Of a DNA stretch of 64,000 nt, positions 26,907 through 39,524 are shown in pieces. Under the pieces are notes generated by a model that was not told where the DNA came from, made no database searches, and saw only the letters and a list, made by a program, of their open reading frames with translations. The position numbers and the translations under genes are program-made. How positions within the stretch are numbered: position 1 is the first letter of the stretch; each line of letters starts with the position of its first letter. The DNA comes from Castellaniella caeni NBRC 101664 (GTDB taxonomy: Bacteria > Pseudomonadota > Gammaproteobacteria > Burkholderiales > Burkholderiaceae_B), in assembly GCF_001592225.1 (NCBI RefSeq), contig NZ_BCWN01000010.1, forward strand, positions 49,572-113,571, in the 5' to 3' direction.

Positions 26907-27062
26907 TTATGCGCAGGCCGGGGCGTGACGCGCGCCAAAGAGGGCGTCCAAAATGCGGGCCATGAGGCTGGTGTGCGGCTTGTTGGCGCGCGCGGCGCGT
27001 TCTTCGGCCATCAAGCGCTCGAAGGCTTCGTTGACGGGGTAGTTCGAGAAGGGAACCAACAT
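26907..27062 (-). CDS. Small protein of 51 aa, unknown function
   Basis: I start this ORF at the ATG at 27062 because AAGGAGATTCGC immediately precedes it, an excellent ribosome-binding site; the longer frame has none. The product is MLVPFSNYPVNEAF, then a charged ERLMAEERAARANKP stretch and MARILDALFGARHAPACA, probably one or two amphipathic helices. I recognise no family. It is transcribed leftward, divergent from cobC, with the AGGGTTAACCCT palindrome 54 bp upstream of its start. Confidence 0.6.
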   Translation of the reverse strand: MLVPFSNYPVNEAFERLMAEERAARANKPHTSLMARILDALFGARHAPACA

Positions 27063-27115
27063 GCGAATCTCCTTGTTATTGTGAATCATCAGCGATTGAT
27101 TGGTGAAAACCTCTA

Positions 27116-27129
27116 TAGGGTTAACCCTA
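27116..27129. promoter_or_regulatory. 14-bp palindrome TAGGGTTAACCCTA
   Basis: A perfect palindrome between the divergent 51-aa gene and cobC. The 12-bp core AGGGTTAACCCT recurs exactly once more in the window, at 63899-63910. Symmetry, exact recurrence and location upstream of genes in both cases make it a strong candidate binding site for a dimeric regulator, which I cannot name. Confidence 0.65.
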
Positions 27130-27159
27130 GTGTAATGGATTGAGGCAGGAAAAGCTACC

Positions 27160-27753
27160 TTGGCAGCCCCGCGTCTGTTGTTGATTCGCCATACGGCACC
27201 CGCCATTGCGCCGGGCCTGTGCTATGGCCGGTTGGACGTCGCCGCCCGGCCAGACGCGCTGGCCGCGTGGCTGCGCGTCTGGGACGCGACCGGCCACCCG
27301 CACCAACCCTGGCGGGGGTACGCGCGCCTGCTCAGCAGCCCGGCGGCCAGGTGCCAGGTCTTGGCCCAGGCCCTGGCCACGCGCCTGGCGCTGCCACTGG
27401 AGGCCAGCCCCGCCTGGCAGGAAATGGACTTCGGTGCCTGGGAAGGCCGCGCCTGGGATGCCATCGGCCGACGCGCCGTCGATGCCTGGGCTGCCGACCC
27501 TGTGCGCCATGCGCCCGGTGGGGGCGAGTCTGCCCTGGACATGATGCGCCGGGTGGCCACCGCTTATGAAGCCTGGCGCGGCCAGGGGCGGGATGCGATT
27601 CTGGTCTGCCATGGTGGTGTCATCCGCCTGTTGCAGGCCTGGTGCGTCCTGCGTCCCGAAGGTAGCGCGTTTGGGCCGCCCGACCTGTCGCGCGCCTGCG
27701 CCCATGCCCTGGCCCTGTCGGCCCCGCCCCCCGGCGGGCTGGTCTTGCTTTAG
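27160..27753 (+). CDS. cobC: Alpha-ribazole phosphatase, CobC-like histidine phosphatase
   Basis: 197 aa, begun at a TTG at 27160; no in-frame ATG is available, and AGGA (27147-27150) sits 9 nt upstream. The phosphoglycerate-mutase-like active site is LLLIRHTAP (catalytic His in RHT, about residues 9-13), with LCYGRLD, the acid/base E in EMDFGAWEG and the second His in VCHGGVIR (about residue 150). It dephosphorylates alpha-ribazole phosphate or adenosylcobalamin phosphate. It completes the cobT/cobS/cobC set and ends 64 bp before metH. Confidence 0.85.
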   Translation: MAAPRLLLIRHTAPAIAPGLCYGRLDVAARPDALAAWLRVWDATGHPHQPWRGYARLLSSPAARCQVLAQALATRLALPLEASPAWQEMDFGAWEGRAWDAIGRRAVDAWAADPVRHAPGGGESALDMMRRVATAYEAWRGQGRDAILVCHGGVIRLLQAWCVLRPEGSAFGPPDLSRACAHALALSAPPPGGLVLL

Positions 27754-27817
27754 ACAGCAACGATACAATCAAAAACTGTCCGCTGTATTCCCGCATATCT
27801 ACCAACTGGATTTCACC

Positions 27818-31591
<3,774 letters not shown>

Positions 31592-31670
31592 GCCGTGGGG
31601 CCGCTGCACGTCCTGGCGGCCTATTGCCCGATGGGCATGGCGTCGTCTGGCCACCGCGCGGGGGGGCGTC

Positions 31671-32474
31671 ATGTCGCGCGATGACGCGGTGCGCCGCCAG
31701 AGCCTGGGTGCTTTTCTGCGCAGCGCCCGCGCGCGCGTCAGCCCGGCCGATCACGGTCTGCCGCCCGGCCTGCGGCGGCGCACGCCGGGCCTGCGGCGCG
31801 AAGAAATCGCCCAGCTGTGCGACATCAGTACCACCTGGTACACCTGGATCGAGCAGGGCCGCGAGGTGTCTGTTTCGGTAGACGTCTGGGATCGCCTGGC
31901 GCAGGCGCTGCACCTCACGCGCGCCGAGCGCCATTACCTGTTCAGCCTGGCCGAGTGCGCCGACCCCCAGGCCGGGCGCCTGGAGGGCGTGGCCTTGCCC
32001 GAGGGCCTGGGCGATTGCGTGGACAGCATCCGCGGGCCGGCCTACATCCTCGATCAGGCCTGGAACATGCTGGCCTGGAACGCGGCGCTGGAGCGCCTGT
32101 TCGATGGCTGGCCCGCCCAGGGGCGCGCCAACCTGCTGCAGTTCATCTTCCTCAACCCGGCGGCGCGCACGCTGGTGGTCGACTGGGAAGAGCGCGCCAG
32201 CCGCGTGGTGGCCGAGTTTCGCGCCGACGTGGCCGCGCTCGCGGGCGACGAGACCATCGGCGCGCTGGTGGCCGAGCTGCAGGCGGGCAGTCCGCTGTTT
32301 GCCCATTGCTGGACGCGCCAGACCGTGGTCGATCGCGAAGGCGGCGTGCGCGAGTTTCAGCACCCGGCGCAGGGGCGCCTGCGCTTTCGCCAGTTCACGT
32401 TTCGCCTGGCCATCCGACCCGACTGCAAGCTGGTCATGCTGCTGGAAAACCTGGCCGAGGCCCCCGGGCCATAA
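31671..32474 (+). CDS. XRE-type HTH regulator with MmyB-like ligand domain
   Basis: 267 aa. The N-terminal HTH (about residues 10-75) contains LRRRTPGLRREEIAQLCDIS followed by TTWYTWIEQGREVSVS, the signature of the MmyB-like regulators. The C-terminal MmyB domain (about 105-262) includes PAYILDQAWNMLAWNAALERLF and NLLQFIFLNP, a PAS-like pocket thought to bind a fatty-acid-like ligand. It converges with the MFS exporter gene (81 bp between stops) and is a likely regulator of it or of unlinked genes. Confidence 0.88.
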   Translation: MSRDDAVRRQSLGAFLRSARARVSPADHGLPPGLRRRTPGLRREEIAQLCDISTTWYTWIEQGREVSVSVDVWDRLAQALHLTRAERHYLFSLAECADPQAGRLEGVALPEGLGDCVDSIRGPAYILDQAWNMLAWNAALERLFDGWPAQGRANLLQFIFLNPAARTLVVDWEERASRVVAEFRADVAALAGDETIGALVAELQAGSPLFAHCWTRQTVVDREGGVREFQHPAQGRLRFRQFTFRLAIRPDCKLVMLLENLAEAPGP

Positions 32475-32555
32475 TGCATGTCGGTGCCGCCACGCTGCGG
32501 CCATGCGCCAAAGGGGCTGCCTGTCTTGTGCGGGCGCGGGGTGCCGAGAGGGCTT

Positions 32556-33986
32556 TCAAGCCTTGTGTCGGCGCAGCTGGCTGCCCGAGCGGTTGGACAG
32601 TCGCCGAAACGACAACGCCGATGCCGCCACGCACAGCGCCGTGACGATGAAGCCCCACATGACGTCGATGCGGTCGGCTTCGATGCCGCCGCGCAGGCTG
32701 ATGCTGAGGTTCAGCGTGACGGCGGCGCAGGCCACCCCCAGGCTGATGCCCAGCTGCTGGGCCATGGCCGAAAAGCTGCTGGCGCGGCTCATCTGCGCCG
32801 AGTCCAGGTCGGCGTAGGTGAGCGCGTTGACCGCCGTGAACTGCAGCGAGCGAAAAAAACCGCCCACCAGCAACACGGCCACCATGATCCAGACCGGGGT
32901 CGTCGCCTGGAACAGGGCACAGGCCCCCGTGAGGCTGGCCGCAATCAGCGCGTTCCACATCAGCACGCGGCGAAAGCCGAAACGGTGCACGATGGGCGTG
33001 GCCACGAGTTTCATCAGCAGGGCGCCCGCCGCCGAGGTGAAGGTGATCAGCCCCGCCGAGAAGGCCGACAGGCCAAAGCCCACTTGCAGCAGGATGGCCA
33101 GCAGGAAGGGCGAGGCGCCGCTGCCGAAGCGGCACAGATTGCCCCCCAGCACCGAGACGGCGAAGGTTTGCGTGCGCAGCAGGCTGAGGTCGATGATCGG
33201 GTAGGTGGCGTGGCGCGCGTGGCGCACGTACAGCACCCCGCAGAGAATCCCCAGCACCAGCAGCCCCAGCAAGGCCCCCGCGCCCAGGCTGCCGTGCCCG
33301 GCGGCTTCGAGGCAGGTCATGAGCGCCGCCATGGCGATCCCGCTGAGCAGAAAGCCGGGGGTGTCCAGCCGGGGGCGGGTGTCGGGCACGTCGCGGCTGA
33401 TGTAGTGCAGCACCAGGGCGATGCCCAGGATGCCCACCGGGATGTTGATGAGGAAAATCCAGTGCCAGGAGGCATAGGTGACCAGAAAACCGCCCACCGG
33501 CGGGCCGATCACCGGCCCCAGCAGCGCGGGCAGCGTGAGAAACGCCATGGCCTGCACGAGTTCCGACTTGGGGATGCGCCGCAGCAAGATGATGCGCCCC
33601 ACGGGCACCATCATGGCCCCGGCGGCCCCCTGGGCGACCCGGGCGGCGACCAGCTGGGCCAGCGTGCCCGAGGCGGCGCAGGCCGCCGAGCTGAGCGCAA
33701 ACAGCAGGATCGCGGCCAGGAACACCCGCTGGGCGCCGAAGCGGTCGGCGGCCCAGCCGCTGATGGGCACGAACACCGCCGTGGCGAGCAGGTAGGCCGT
33801 GATCGTGATGTTCATGTGCACGGCGGTGGTGTGAAAATCCAGCGCCATGGCGGGCAGGGCCGTGGCCACCACGGTGGAGTCGAGCATCTGCATGAACAGG
33901 GCGCAGCCCACGATGAACGGGATCATCCGTTGTTCGCGGGAGCGGGGGGCGGGGCCGGGCGGCGGGCTGGGAATCGGATCGGACAT
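32556..33986 (-). CDS. MFS multidrug exporter, DHA2 (EmrB/QacA) type
   Basis: 476 aa from the ATG at 33986; an in-frame ATG at 33995 is also possible. After a short Pro-rich N-terminus, FIVGCALFMQMLDSTVVATALPAMA is motif D1 of the DHA2 family. GWAADRFGAQRVFLAAILLF is motif A, and LGPVIGPPVGGFLVTYASWHWIFLINIP is motif C of proton-driven antiporters. Many hydrophobic segments fit 12-14 helices. It should expel a lipophilic compound; no partner adaptor is adjacent. Confidence 0.88.
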   Translation of the reverse strand: MSDPIPSPPPGPAPRSREQRMIPFIVGCALFMQMLDSTVVATALPAMALDFHTTAVHMNITITAYLLATAVFVPISGWAADRFGAQRVFLAAILLFALSSAACAASGTLAQLVAARVAQGAAGAMMVPVGRIILLRRIPKSELVQAMAFLTLPALLGPVIGPPVGGFLVTYASWHWIFLINIPVGILGIALVLHYISRDVPDTRPRLDTPGFLLSGIAMAALMTCLEAAGHGSLGAGALLGLLVLGILCGVLYVRHARHATYPIIDLSLLRTQTFAVSVLGGNLCRFGSGASPFLLAILLQVGFGLSAFSAGLITFTSAAGALLMKLVATPIVHRFGFRRVLMWNALIAASLTGACALFQATTPVWIMVAVLLVGGFFRSLQFTAVNALTYADLDSAQMSRASSFSAMAQQLGISLGVACAAVTLNLSISLRGGIEADRIDVMWGFIVTALCVAASALSFRRLSNRSGSQLRRHKA

Positions 33987-34058
33987 CGGGGGCATACCAG
34001 TGCCCGAGTGCAGTACACTTGAGCCGCATTGGTCATGGCTATCTGTAAGCACATCATT

Positions 34059-34250
34059 ATGGCAAACAACTTCACTTCCGAACTGACGCAATTCATCAAT
34101 CAGTACAAAGTCGATCATCCCGACACCGAAGCCCGCCAGCGCGCGGGGCGCTTCCGCCTCTGGGATCACGACCTCAATGCCGAACAGCAAGAAGGCTTTC
34201 GCAAGGCCAAGGTCGCGCAAGATCCCTACGTCTATTACCAGAAGGCCTGA
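34059..34250 (+). CDS. DUF3460 family protein
   Basis: 63 aa from the ATG at 34059. FTSELTQFINQYKVDHPDTE followed by RQRAGRFRLWDHDLNAEQQEGF and PYVYYQ is the full-length pattern of the beta-proteobacterial DUF3460 proteins. Function is unknown. It is 12 bp upstream of scpA, its usual partner, so it is probably co-transcribed with scpA and panC. Confidence 0.85.
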   Translation: MANNFTSELTQFINQYKVDHPDTEARQRAGRFRLWDHDLNAEQQEGFRKAKVAQDPYVYYQKA

Positions 34251-34262
34251 TCCCGCCGCCTC

Positions 34263-35135
34263 ATGCCGCCCTCCCGACCGGCTGCCGAGTTCGATGCGCT
34301 GATGGCGCCCGCCGTAGACACCACGCCAGACGTGGTCGATCACGTGGCGCTGGCGCGGCTGTATGGCGAGCCCTTGTTTGCCATCCCGCAAGACCTCTAC
34401 ATCCCGCCGGACGCCCTTGAAGTCTTTCTTGAAGCCTTCGAGGGGCCGCTCGACCTGCTGCTCTATCTCATCCGCAAGCAGAATTTCAACGTGCTCGACA
34501 TTCCGATGGCCGAGGTCACGGCCCAGTACCTCAGCTACGTCGATCAGGTGCGCCAGACCAATCTTGAGCTTGCGGGCGAATACCTGCTGATGGCGGCCTT
34601 GCTCATCGAGATCAAGTCACGCATGCTGCTGCCGGTACGCGTCTCCGAGACCGGCGAAGAAGCCGAAGACCCGCGTGCCGAACTGGTGCGCCGTCTGCTC
34701 GAATATGAACGCATGAAGCTCGCGGCGCAGCACCTGGATGCCTTGCCGCGCGTGGGGCGCGACTTCTGGGTGGCCCAGGCCGCCGCCGAGCTGGACGTCG
34801 AGGTCGTGCTGCCCGATGTTTCCGTGGCCGACCTGCGCGATGCCTGGGCGGCCATCTTGCAGCGCGCGCGCCTGAACGCCAGCCACCGCATCACGCGCGA
34901 GCAGCTGTCGGTGCGCGATCACATGAGCCACATCCTGCGGCGCCTGTCCGACGTGCGCTTCCTGGAGTTCACGGAACTCTTCATGGAGCGCATCCAGTCG
35001 GGCGACCCCGCCGCCGTCATCGTGGTGCATTTTCTCGCCCTGCTGGAACTCGCTCGCGAATCCCTGCTGGAAATCACCCAGGCGGCGCCGTATGCGCCGC
35101 TGTACGTCAGACTATCCTATACGCGCTCAGCCTGA
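34263..35135 (+). CDS. scpA: Segregation and condensation protein A
   Basis: 290 aa. The kleisin N-terminal domain starts at FLEAFEGPLDLLLYLIRKQNFNVLDIPMAEV (about residues 56-86), followed by YLLMAALLIEIKSRMLLP. The C-terminal winged helix is near 230-290 (VIVVHFLALLELARESLLEI). ScpA bridges the SMC head domains in the chromosome-condensing SMC-ScpAB complex. scpB is not adjacent here. The gene lies in the conserved order DUF3460-scpA-panC. Confidence 0.93.
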   Translation: MPPSRPAAEFDALMAPAVDTTPDVVDHVALARLYGEPLFAIPQDLYIPPDALEVFLEAFEGPLDLLLYLIRKQNFNVLDIPMAEVTAQYLSYVDQVRQTNLELAGEYLLMAALLIEIKSRMLLPVRVSETGEEAEDPRAELVRRLLEYERMKLAAQHLDALPRVGRDFWVAQAAAELDVEVVLPDVSVADLRDAWAAILQRARLNASHRITREQLSVRDHMSHILRRLSDVRFLEFTELFMERIQSGDPAAVIVVHFLALLELARESLLEITQAAPYAPLYVRLSYTRSA

Positions 35136-35143
35136 GACGCTGA

Positions 35144-36010
<867 letters not shown>

Positions 36011-36120
36011 TTTCCGGCCCTCTGCCTGCCCGGCCAGGGCGGCTGGCAATGCTGTCAGCTGCCCCGGCTGGATGCGCATGACAGAATTTCCCGACATTCA
36101 TTCAAAGTCGGGGAAACATC

Positions 36121-36597
36121 ATGTCCACCAACGGCATGGGCCCTGAAGGCAATCCGCCTGGGGGCTCACCATTCAGCTGTCTCACACTGCGCGAACGCGA
36201 AGTGGCCCAGTACATTACGCACGGGCGTTCCAACAAGTACATTGCCGCCGAGCTTCAAGTGTCGCGACGCACCATCGAAGCCCACCGTGCGCGCATCTTC
36301 TCCAAGGTGGGCGTGCGCAACGCGGTCGAACTCACCCAGCGTTGCGTGCGCTGGCACATGAAGCTGCCCCGCACCACCGACGACTGCGAAGCAGGCCGAC
36401 AAAGGGCCGCGCGCCCGCGTGTGCCGACAGCGGGCGCCGTGCGCGCACCCGTGGGCGCGCGGCATCGCCGGGCCTCTGAAAACGCCGGGTTTATTGCGCC
36501 GGGCAGGCTTGGGCCGGTGTCGCAGCCAGCTCGTCGATCGGGTCGAGATCAGCCTGTCGGGTCAGGTGCGCAGCCAGCAGCGGCGGCTGGCCATTGA
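36121..36597 (+). CDS. LuxR-type HTH protein without receiver domain
   Basis: 158 aa. Residues about 19-80 form a LuxR/NarL HTH (LTLREREVAQYITHGRSNKY, then IAAELQVSRRTIEAHRARIF). No receiver or ligand domain precedes it: only 18 residues lie ahead. The C-terminal half (about 85-158) is Arg/Ala-rich and unlike any domain I know. Its last 107 bp lie antisense within the lipoprotein gene at 36491, so this tail may be non-functional read-through to the first stop. An imperfect inverted repeat TTTCCCGAC / GTCGGGGAAA (about 36088-36117) lies immediately before the ATG, a possible autoregulatory site. Confidence 0.72.
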   Translation: MSTNGMGPEGNPPGGSPFSCLTLREREVAQYITHGRSNKYIAAELQVSRRTIEAHRARIFSKVGVRNAVELTQRCVRWHMKLPRTTDDCEAGRQRAARPRVPTAGAVRAPVGARHRRASENAGFIAPGRLGPVSQPARRSGRDQPVGSGAQPAAAAGH

Positions 36598-37207
36598 TGC
36601 GCAGCACCTGCAGCACGTTCGACTGAACGAACTCCAGGCTGGCGTAGGGGTGCTCGCCGCTTTGCAGCACGATGCGCGTGGGGTTGGTGTCGGTGAGAAA
36701 CCAGCATCCCAGGGCGGTCTGGCTGGCGCCGCTGCCTTCGGCGGGGGCTTTGCGGGCGCGCCACTGGCCGTCGGGGGCCAGCGTCAGGGTCAGGCGGCTG
36801 GCCGGGCATTGTCCGCCATCCGTGCAGGCCAGGGTGCCCAGGTAGGTCTTGGTTTCCGCCAGTTCCTGCGGCAGGCCGGGCCGGGGGGGGGCCGCGGTTG
36901 TGGGCGCGGCGGCCCCGGATGCCGTGGCGTGCACCGGATGCGCTTCGGCGCTGGCGGGGGCCGCCTGGGCTGGCGCGGGGCTGGCCGGCTTGGCTTTTTG
37001 CTCTTGCGTGCCGAAGCCAAACTGCAGCTGAGACGGCGCGGTCGTGTCCGCGCTGCCCTGGGCGCGGTGCAGGGCGTCGGTCATCGTGCTTTCGCGCGGC
37101 GTGTCGTAGTAACCCGGTTCGCGCTGCTGGGCGCAGGCGCTCAAGACGACCAGCAACAGGCTCAGGCCCAGGGTACGGGCAATGGGGGTAGAGATGACTC
37201 GCAGCAT
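36491..37207 (-). CDS. Lipoprotein with NlpE-like C-terminal domain
   Basis: 238 aa. The signal peptide ends in the lipobox VVLSAC (Cys near residue 25), so it should be lipidated. A Pro/Ala-rich linker (about 65-112) is followed by TKTYLGTLACTDGGQCPASRLTLTLAPDGQW, which resembles the NlpE N-terminal barrel, but the CxxC of NlpE is replaced by C-x5-C. A second segment, GCWFLTDTNPTRIVLQSGEH, continues that fold. An envelope-stress or copper-related role is possible only by analogy. It overlaps the HTH gene at 36121 tail to tail by 107 bp. Confidence 0.65.
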   Translation of the reverse strand: MLRVISTPIARTLGLSLLLVVLSACAQQREPGYYDTPRESTMTDALHRAQGSADTTAPSQLQFGFGTQEQKAKPASPAPAQAAPASAEAHPVHATASGAAAPTTAAPPRPGLPQELAETKTYLGTLACTDGGQCPASRLTLTLAPDGQWRARKAPAEGSGASQTALGCWFLTDTNPTRIVLQSGEHPYASLEFVQSNVLQVLRINGQPPLLAAHLTRQADLDPIDELAATPAQACPAQ

Positions 37208-37297
37208 GACGGTAGGGGGCGGTTGGGCGAAACCGCCATTCTACGCATTTGCCAGGCGCTTGGGCAGTCTTCGGCGCTTGCGGCGGCAGCTCGGTTG

Positions 37298-38026
37298 ATG
37301 GGGGCCGACTGCCTGCTGTCGACGGCCTCGTTGGCCGGTTCGCTGTTGCTGCTGGGCCTGGCCCTGGGCAGCGGCATGGTGCGCTGCGGCCAGGTGTATG
37401 CCCGGCGGCTGGCCGCCGGGGCTGCGCCCGATGCGCGCACGCTCTGGCAGGCGATCCGCCTGGCGCACCGCGCACCCCTGCGACTCGGGCGCGACGCGCC
37501 GATGGCCGTGTTGTGCGGCGGCCTGGGCGCGGGGTTGGCCATCTGGGGTGGCGCGGCGGGCGCGGCCCTGTTCTGCCTGTGTCTTGTGCTGTTGGCCCTG
37601 GCCTGCATCGACGGGCACAGTGGCCTGCTGCCCGACGCCCTGACGCTGCCCTTGATGGTGGCCGGGTGGTGCCTGGGGCTCGAGGCCCGGCCCTGGGTGG
37701 CCGCCGCGGCGTCGGCCCTGGTCTGGGGCGGCCTGGCGGGGCTGGCCGCGCTCTATTGCCGCTGGCGCGGGCAGGACGGTCTGGGCGGGGGGGACGTCAA
37801 GTGCCTGGCCGCCATGTCCGGCTGGCTGGGGGTGTCCGCCACCCTGCACGTGTTATGGGCCGCCTGCGTGCTGGGCATCGTCTGCCACGCGGTACGCGCC
37901 TGGCGCCGCCACGCGGGCTGGTCTTGCGCGGCCTATCCGTTTGGCCCCTTTCTTGCCGCCGCGGCCGTGCCCTGGGTGGTCTGGGCCGTCTGTATCGGCC
38001 CGTGGCCCGCCTGCATCGGCTCGTAA
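37298..38026 (+). CDS. pilD: Prepilin peptidase (A24) lacking the N-terminal methylase part
   Basis: 242 aa from the ATG at 37298. The aspartyl protease motifs are both present: CIDGHSGLLPDALTLPLM (first catalytic Asp) and GGGDVKCLAAMSGWLG (GxGD motif, second Asp), in a multi-helix membrane protein. Normal PilD has about 280-290 aa and an N-terminal cytosolic loop with two CxxC pairs for the methyltransferase function; here that loop is short and lacks the cysteines. It should cleave type IV prepilin-like leaders but may not methylate. pilB and pilC are absent upstream, yet coaE and zapD follow as in standard pil loci. Confidence 0.8.
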   Translation: MGADCLLSTASLAGSLLLLGLALGSGMVRCGQVYARRLAAGAAPDARTLWQAIRLAHRAPLRLGRDAPMAVLCGGLGAGLAIWGGAAGAALFCLCLVLLALACIDGHSGLLPDALTLPLMVAGWCLGLEARPWVAAAASALVWGGLAGLAALYCRWRGQDGLGGGDVKCLAAMSGWLGVSATLHVLWAACVLGIVCHAVRAWRRHAGWSCAAYPFGPFLAAAAVPWVVWAVCIGPWPACIGS

Positions 38027-38114
38027 CCCACCTGCCGGCTCGTAACCCGCCTGGAACCCTGGCGCCGCCGCTTCTTAGGTTACATTCGTGTTTTGGCTGT
38101 GGGGGGGCTTCGCC

Positions 38115-38747
38115 ATGTTTTCGATAGGCTTGACTGGCGGAATCGGGTCGGGCAAAACCCAGGTGGCAGACTGGCTGGCGCAGTGGGGGGCCGCCCTCAT
38201 TGATACCGACCAGATCGCGCACGAACTGACGGCCCCCGCGGGCGAAGCCATTGCGCCCTTGCGTCGTGCCTTTGGCGAGGCGGCCATCGCGGCGGATGGC
38301 CGCCTGGATCGGGCCTGGATGCGCCAACACGCCTTTGCCGATCCGGCGGTGCGCCACCGGCTGGAAGCCGTCCTGCATCCGCTCATCGATGCCGCGGTCA
38401 CGGCCCGGGCGGCGCGGGCGCGCGGCGCCTACCTGGTGTACGTGGTGCCGCTGCTGGTCGAGTCGGGGCGCTGGCGCGCACGCGTCGATCGCATCTGCGT
38501 GGTGGATTGCGATCCCGCCACGCAAGTGGCGCGGGTGCGGGCCCGCAGCGGGCTGACGCCCGAGACCATTGAGCGTATCATGTCCGCTCAGGCTTCCCGG
38601 GAAAGCCGCTTGGCCGTGGCCGACGATGTCATCCTCAATGATGGCGCCACCGATCTGGCGGCCCTGCGCGGCCGCACCTGGGCTTGTCATCAGGCCTGGT
38701 GTCGGCAGGCTTCCCGGTCGCCCGACGGGCGAGCCATTCATGATTAG
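38115..38747 (+). CDS. coaE: Dephospho-CoA kinase
   Basis: 210 aa from the ATG at 38115; an in-frame GTG at 38088 is less likely because the P-loop normally starts within ten residues. FSIGLTGGIGSGKTQVADWL is the P-loop, followed by LIDTDQIAHELTAP and the lid region VPLLVESGRW. It phosphorylates dephospho-CoA, the last step of coenzyme A synthesis. It is followed after 11 bp by zapD. Confidence 0.94.
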   Translation: MFSIGLTGGIGSGKTQVADWLAQWGAALIDTDQIAHELTAPAGEAIAPLRRAFGEAAIAADGRLDRAWMRQHAFADPAVRHRLEAVLHPLIDAAVTARAARARGAYLVYVVPLLVESGRWRARVDRICVVDCDPATQVARVRARSGLTPETIERIMSAQASRESRLAVADDVILNDGATDLAALRGRTWACHQAWCRQASRSPDGRAIHD

Positions 38748-38758
38748 GGTTTTGGCGC

Positions 38759-39511
38759 GTGATTCTGTACGAGTACCCCTGTAATGAACGTGTGCGCACC
38801 CTGCTGAGGGTCGAATATCTGTTCGACCGTCTGTTTTTCTTTACCCAGGGTGAAGACCCGCGGTGCCACCAGATTGCCATGGCAACCTTGTTCGACCTGC
38901 TCGACGTCTGCGAGCGGGCCGATGTGCGCACCGCCGTCTTGCAAGACCTCGACCGGCACCGCACGGCGCTGTCGGCTTTGCGCGAGCACCCGGGGGTCGA
39001 TCGCGTCACGCTCGATGGCCTGCTGACCGACATCCAGGCCGCCTCGGCGGCTTTGGTGGGGCAGGGCCGCGTCGGGCAGTGTCTGCGCGATAACGAATGG
39101 CTGGCGGGCCTGCGGGGCCGCATCACCGTGCCGGGCAGCTCGTCTCCGGTCGATCTGCCCTCGTACTACGCCTGGCAGCTCAAGTCGCCCCCCGAACGCA
39201 TGCGCGACCTGCAAGGCTGGGTCGATCCGCTCATGCCCCTGCACCGGGCCGCCATCCTCATCCTGAAACTGCTGCGCGATGCCGGCGACGCCCACGAGCA
39301 GCTGGCCAGCCAGGGGGCGTACCAGGAAATGCTGGGCGGCAAGACCTTCCAGCTGCTGCGGGTCTGGGTCGAGGCCGCTCTGGCCGTGTTCCCCGAGATC
39401 AGCGCCAACAAGTACGTCATCTGGGTGCGCTTCTCGTCTCAGGACAACCAGCACAAGCCACAGCCCGCCGGGCGCGACATCGCGTTCCGGCTGGCGCGCT
39501 GCAATCTCTAA
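38759..39511 (+). CDS. zapD: Cell division protein ZapD
   Basis: 250 aa from a GTG at 38759. The opening ILYEYPCNERVRTLLRVEYLFDRL and the C-terminal KYVIWVRFSSQDNQHKPQ are diagnostic of ZapD (DUF1342). It bundles FtsZ protofilaments at mid-cell. It lies 11 bp after coaE. Only 13 bp separate its stop from the start of the RND adaptor gene, so the efflux genes may be read from the coaE-zapD promoter. Confidence 0.92.
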   Translation: MILYEYPCNERVRTLLRVEYLFDRLFFFTQGEDPRCHQIAMATLFDLLDVCERADVRTAVLQDLDRHRTALSALREHPGVDRVTLDGLLTDIQAASAALVGQGRVGQCLRDNEWLAGLRGRITVPGSSSPVDLPSYYAWQLKSPPERMRDLQGWVDPLMPLHRAAILILKLLRDAGDAHEQLASQGAYQEMLGGKTFQLLRVWVEAALAVFPEISANKYVIWVRFSSQDNQHKPQPAGRDIAFRLARCNL

Positions 39512-39524
39512 TCTCAAGGTTCTC

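Noticed and set aside
27754..27817. Possible SAH or cobalamin riboswitch before metH
   Set aside because: The leader is only about 64 bp and lacks the conserved core of either aptamer.
36419..37297. Long in-frame extension upstream of the prepilin peptidase
   Set aside because: It runs antisense through the lipoprotein gene and is Gly/Arg/Gln-rich; the membrane protein starts sensibly at 37298.
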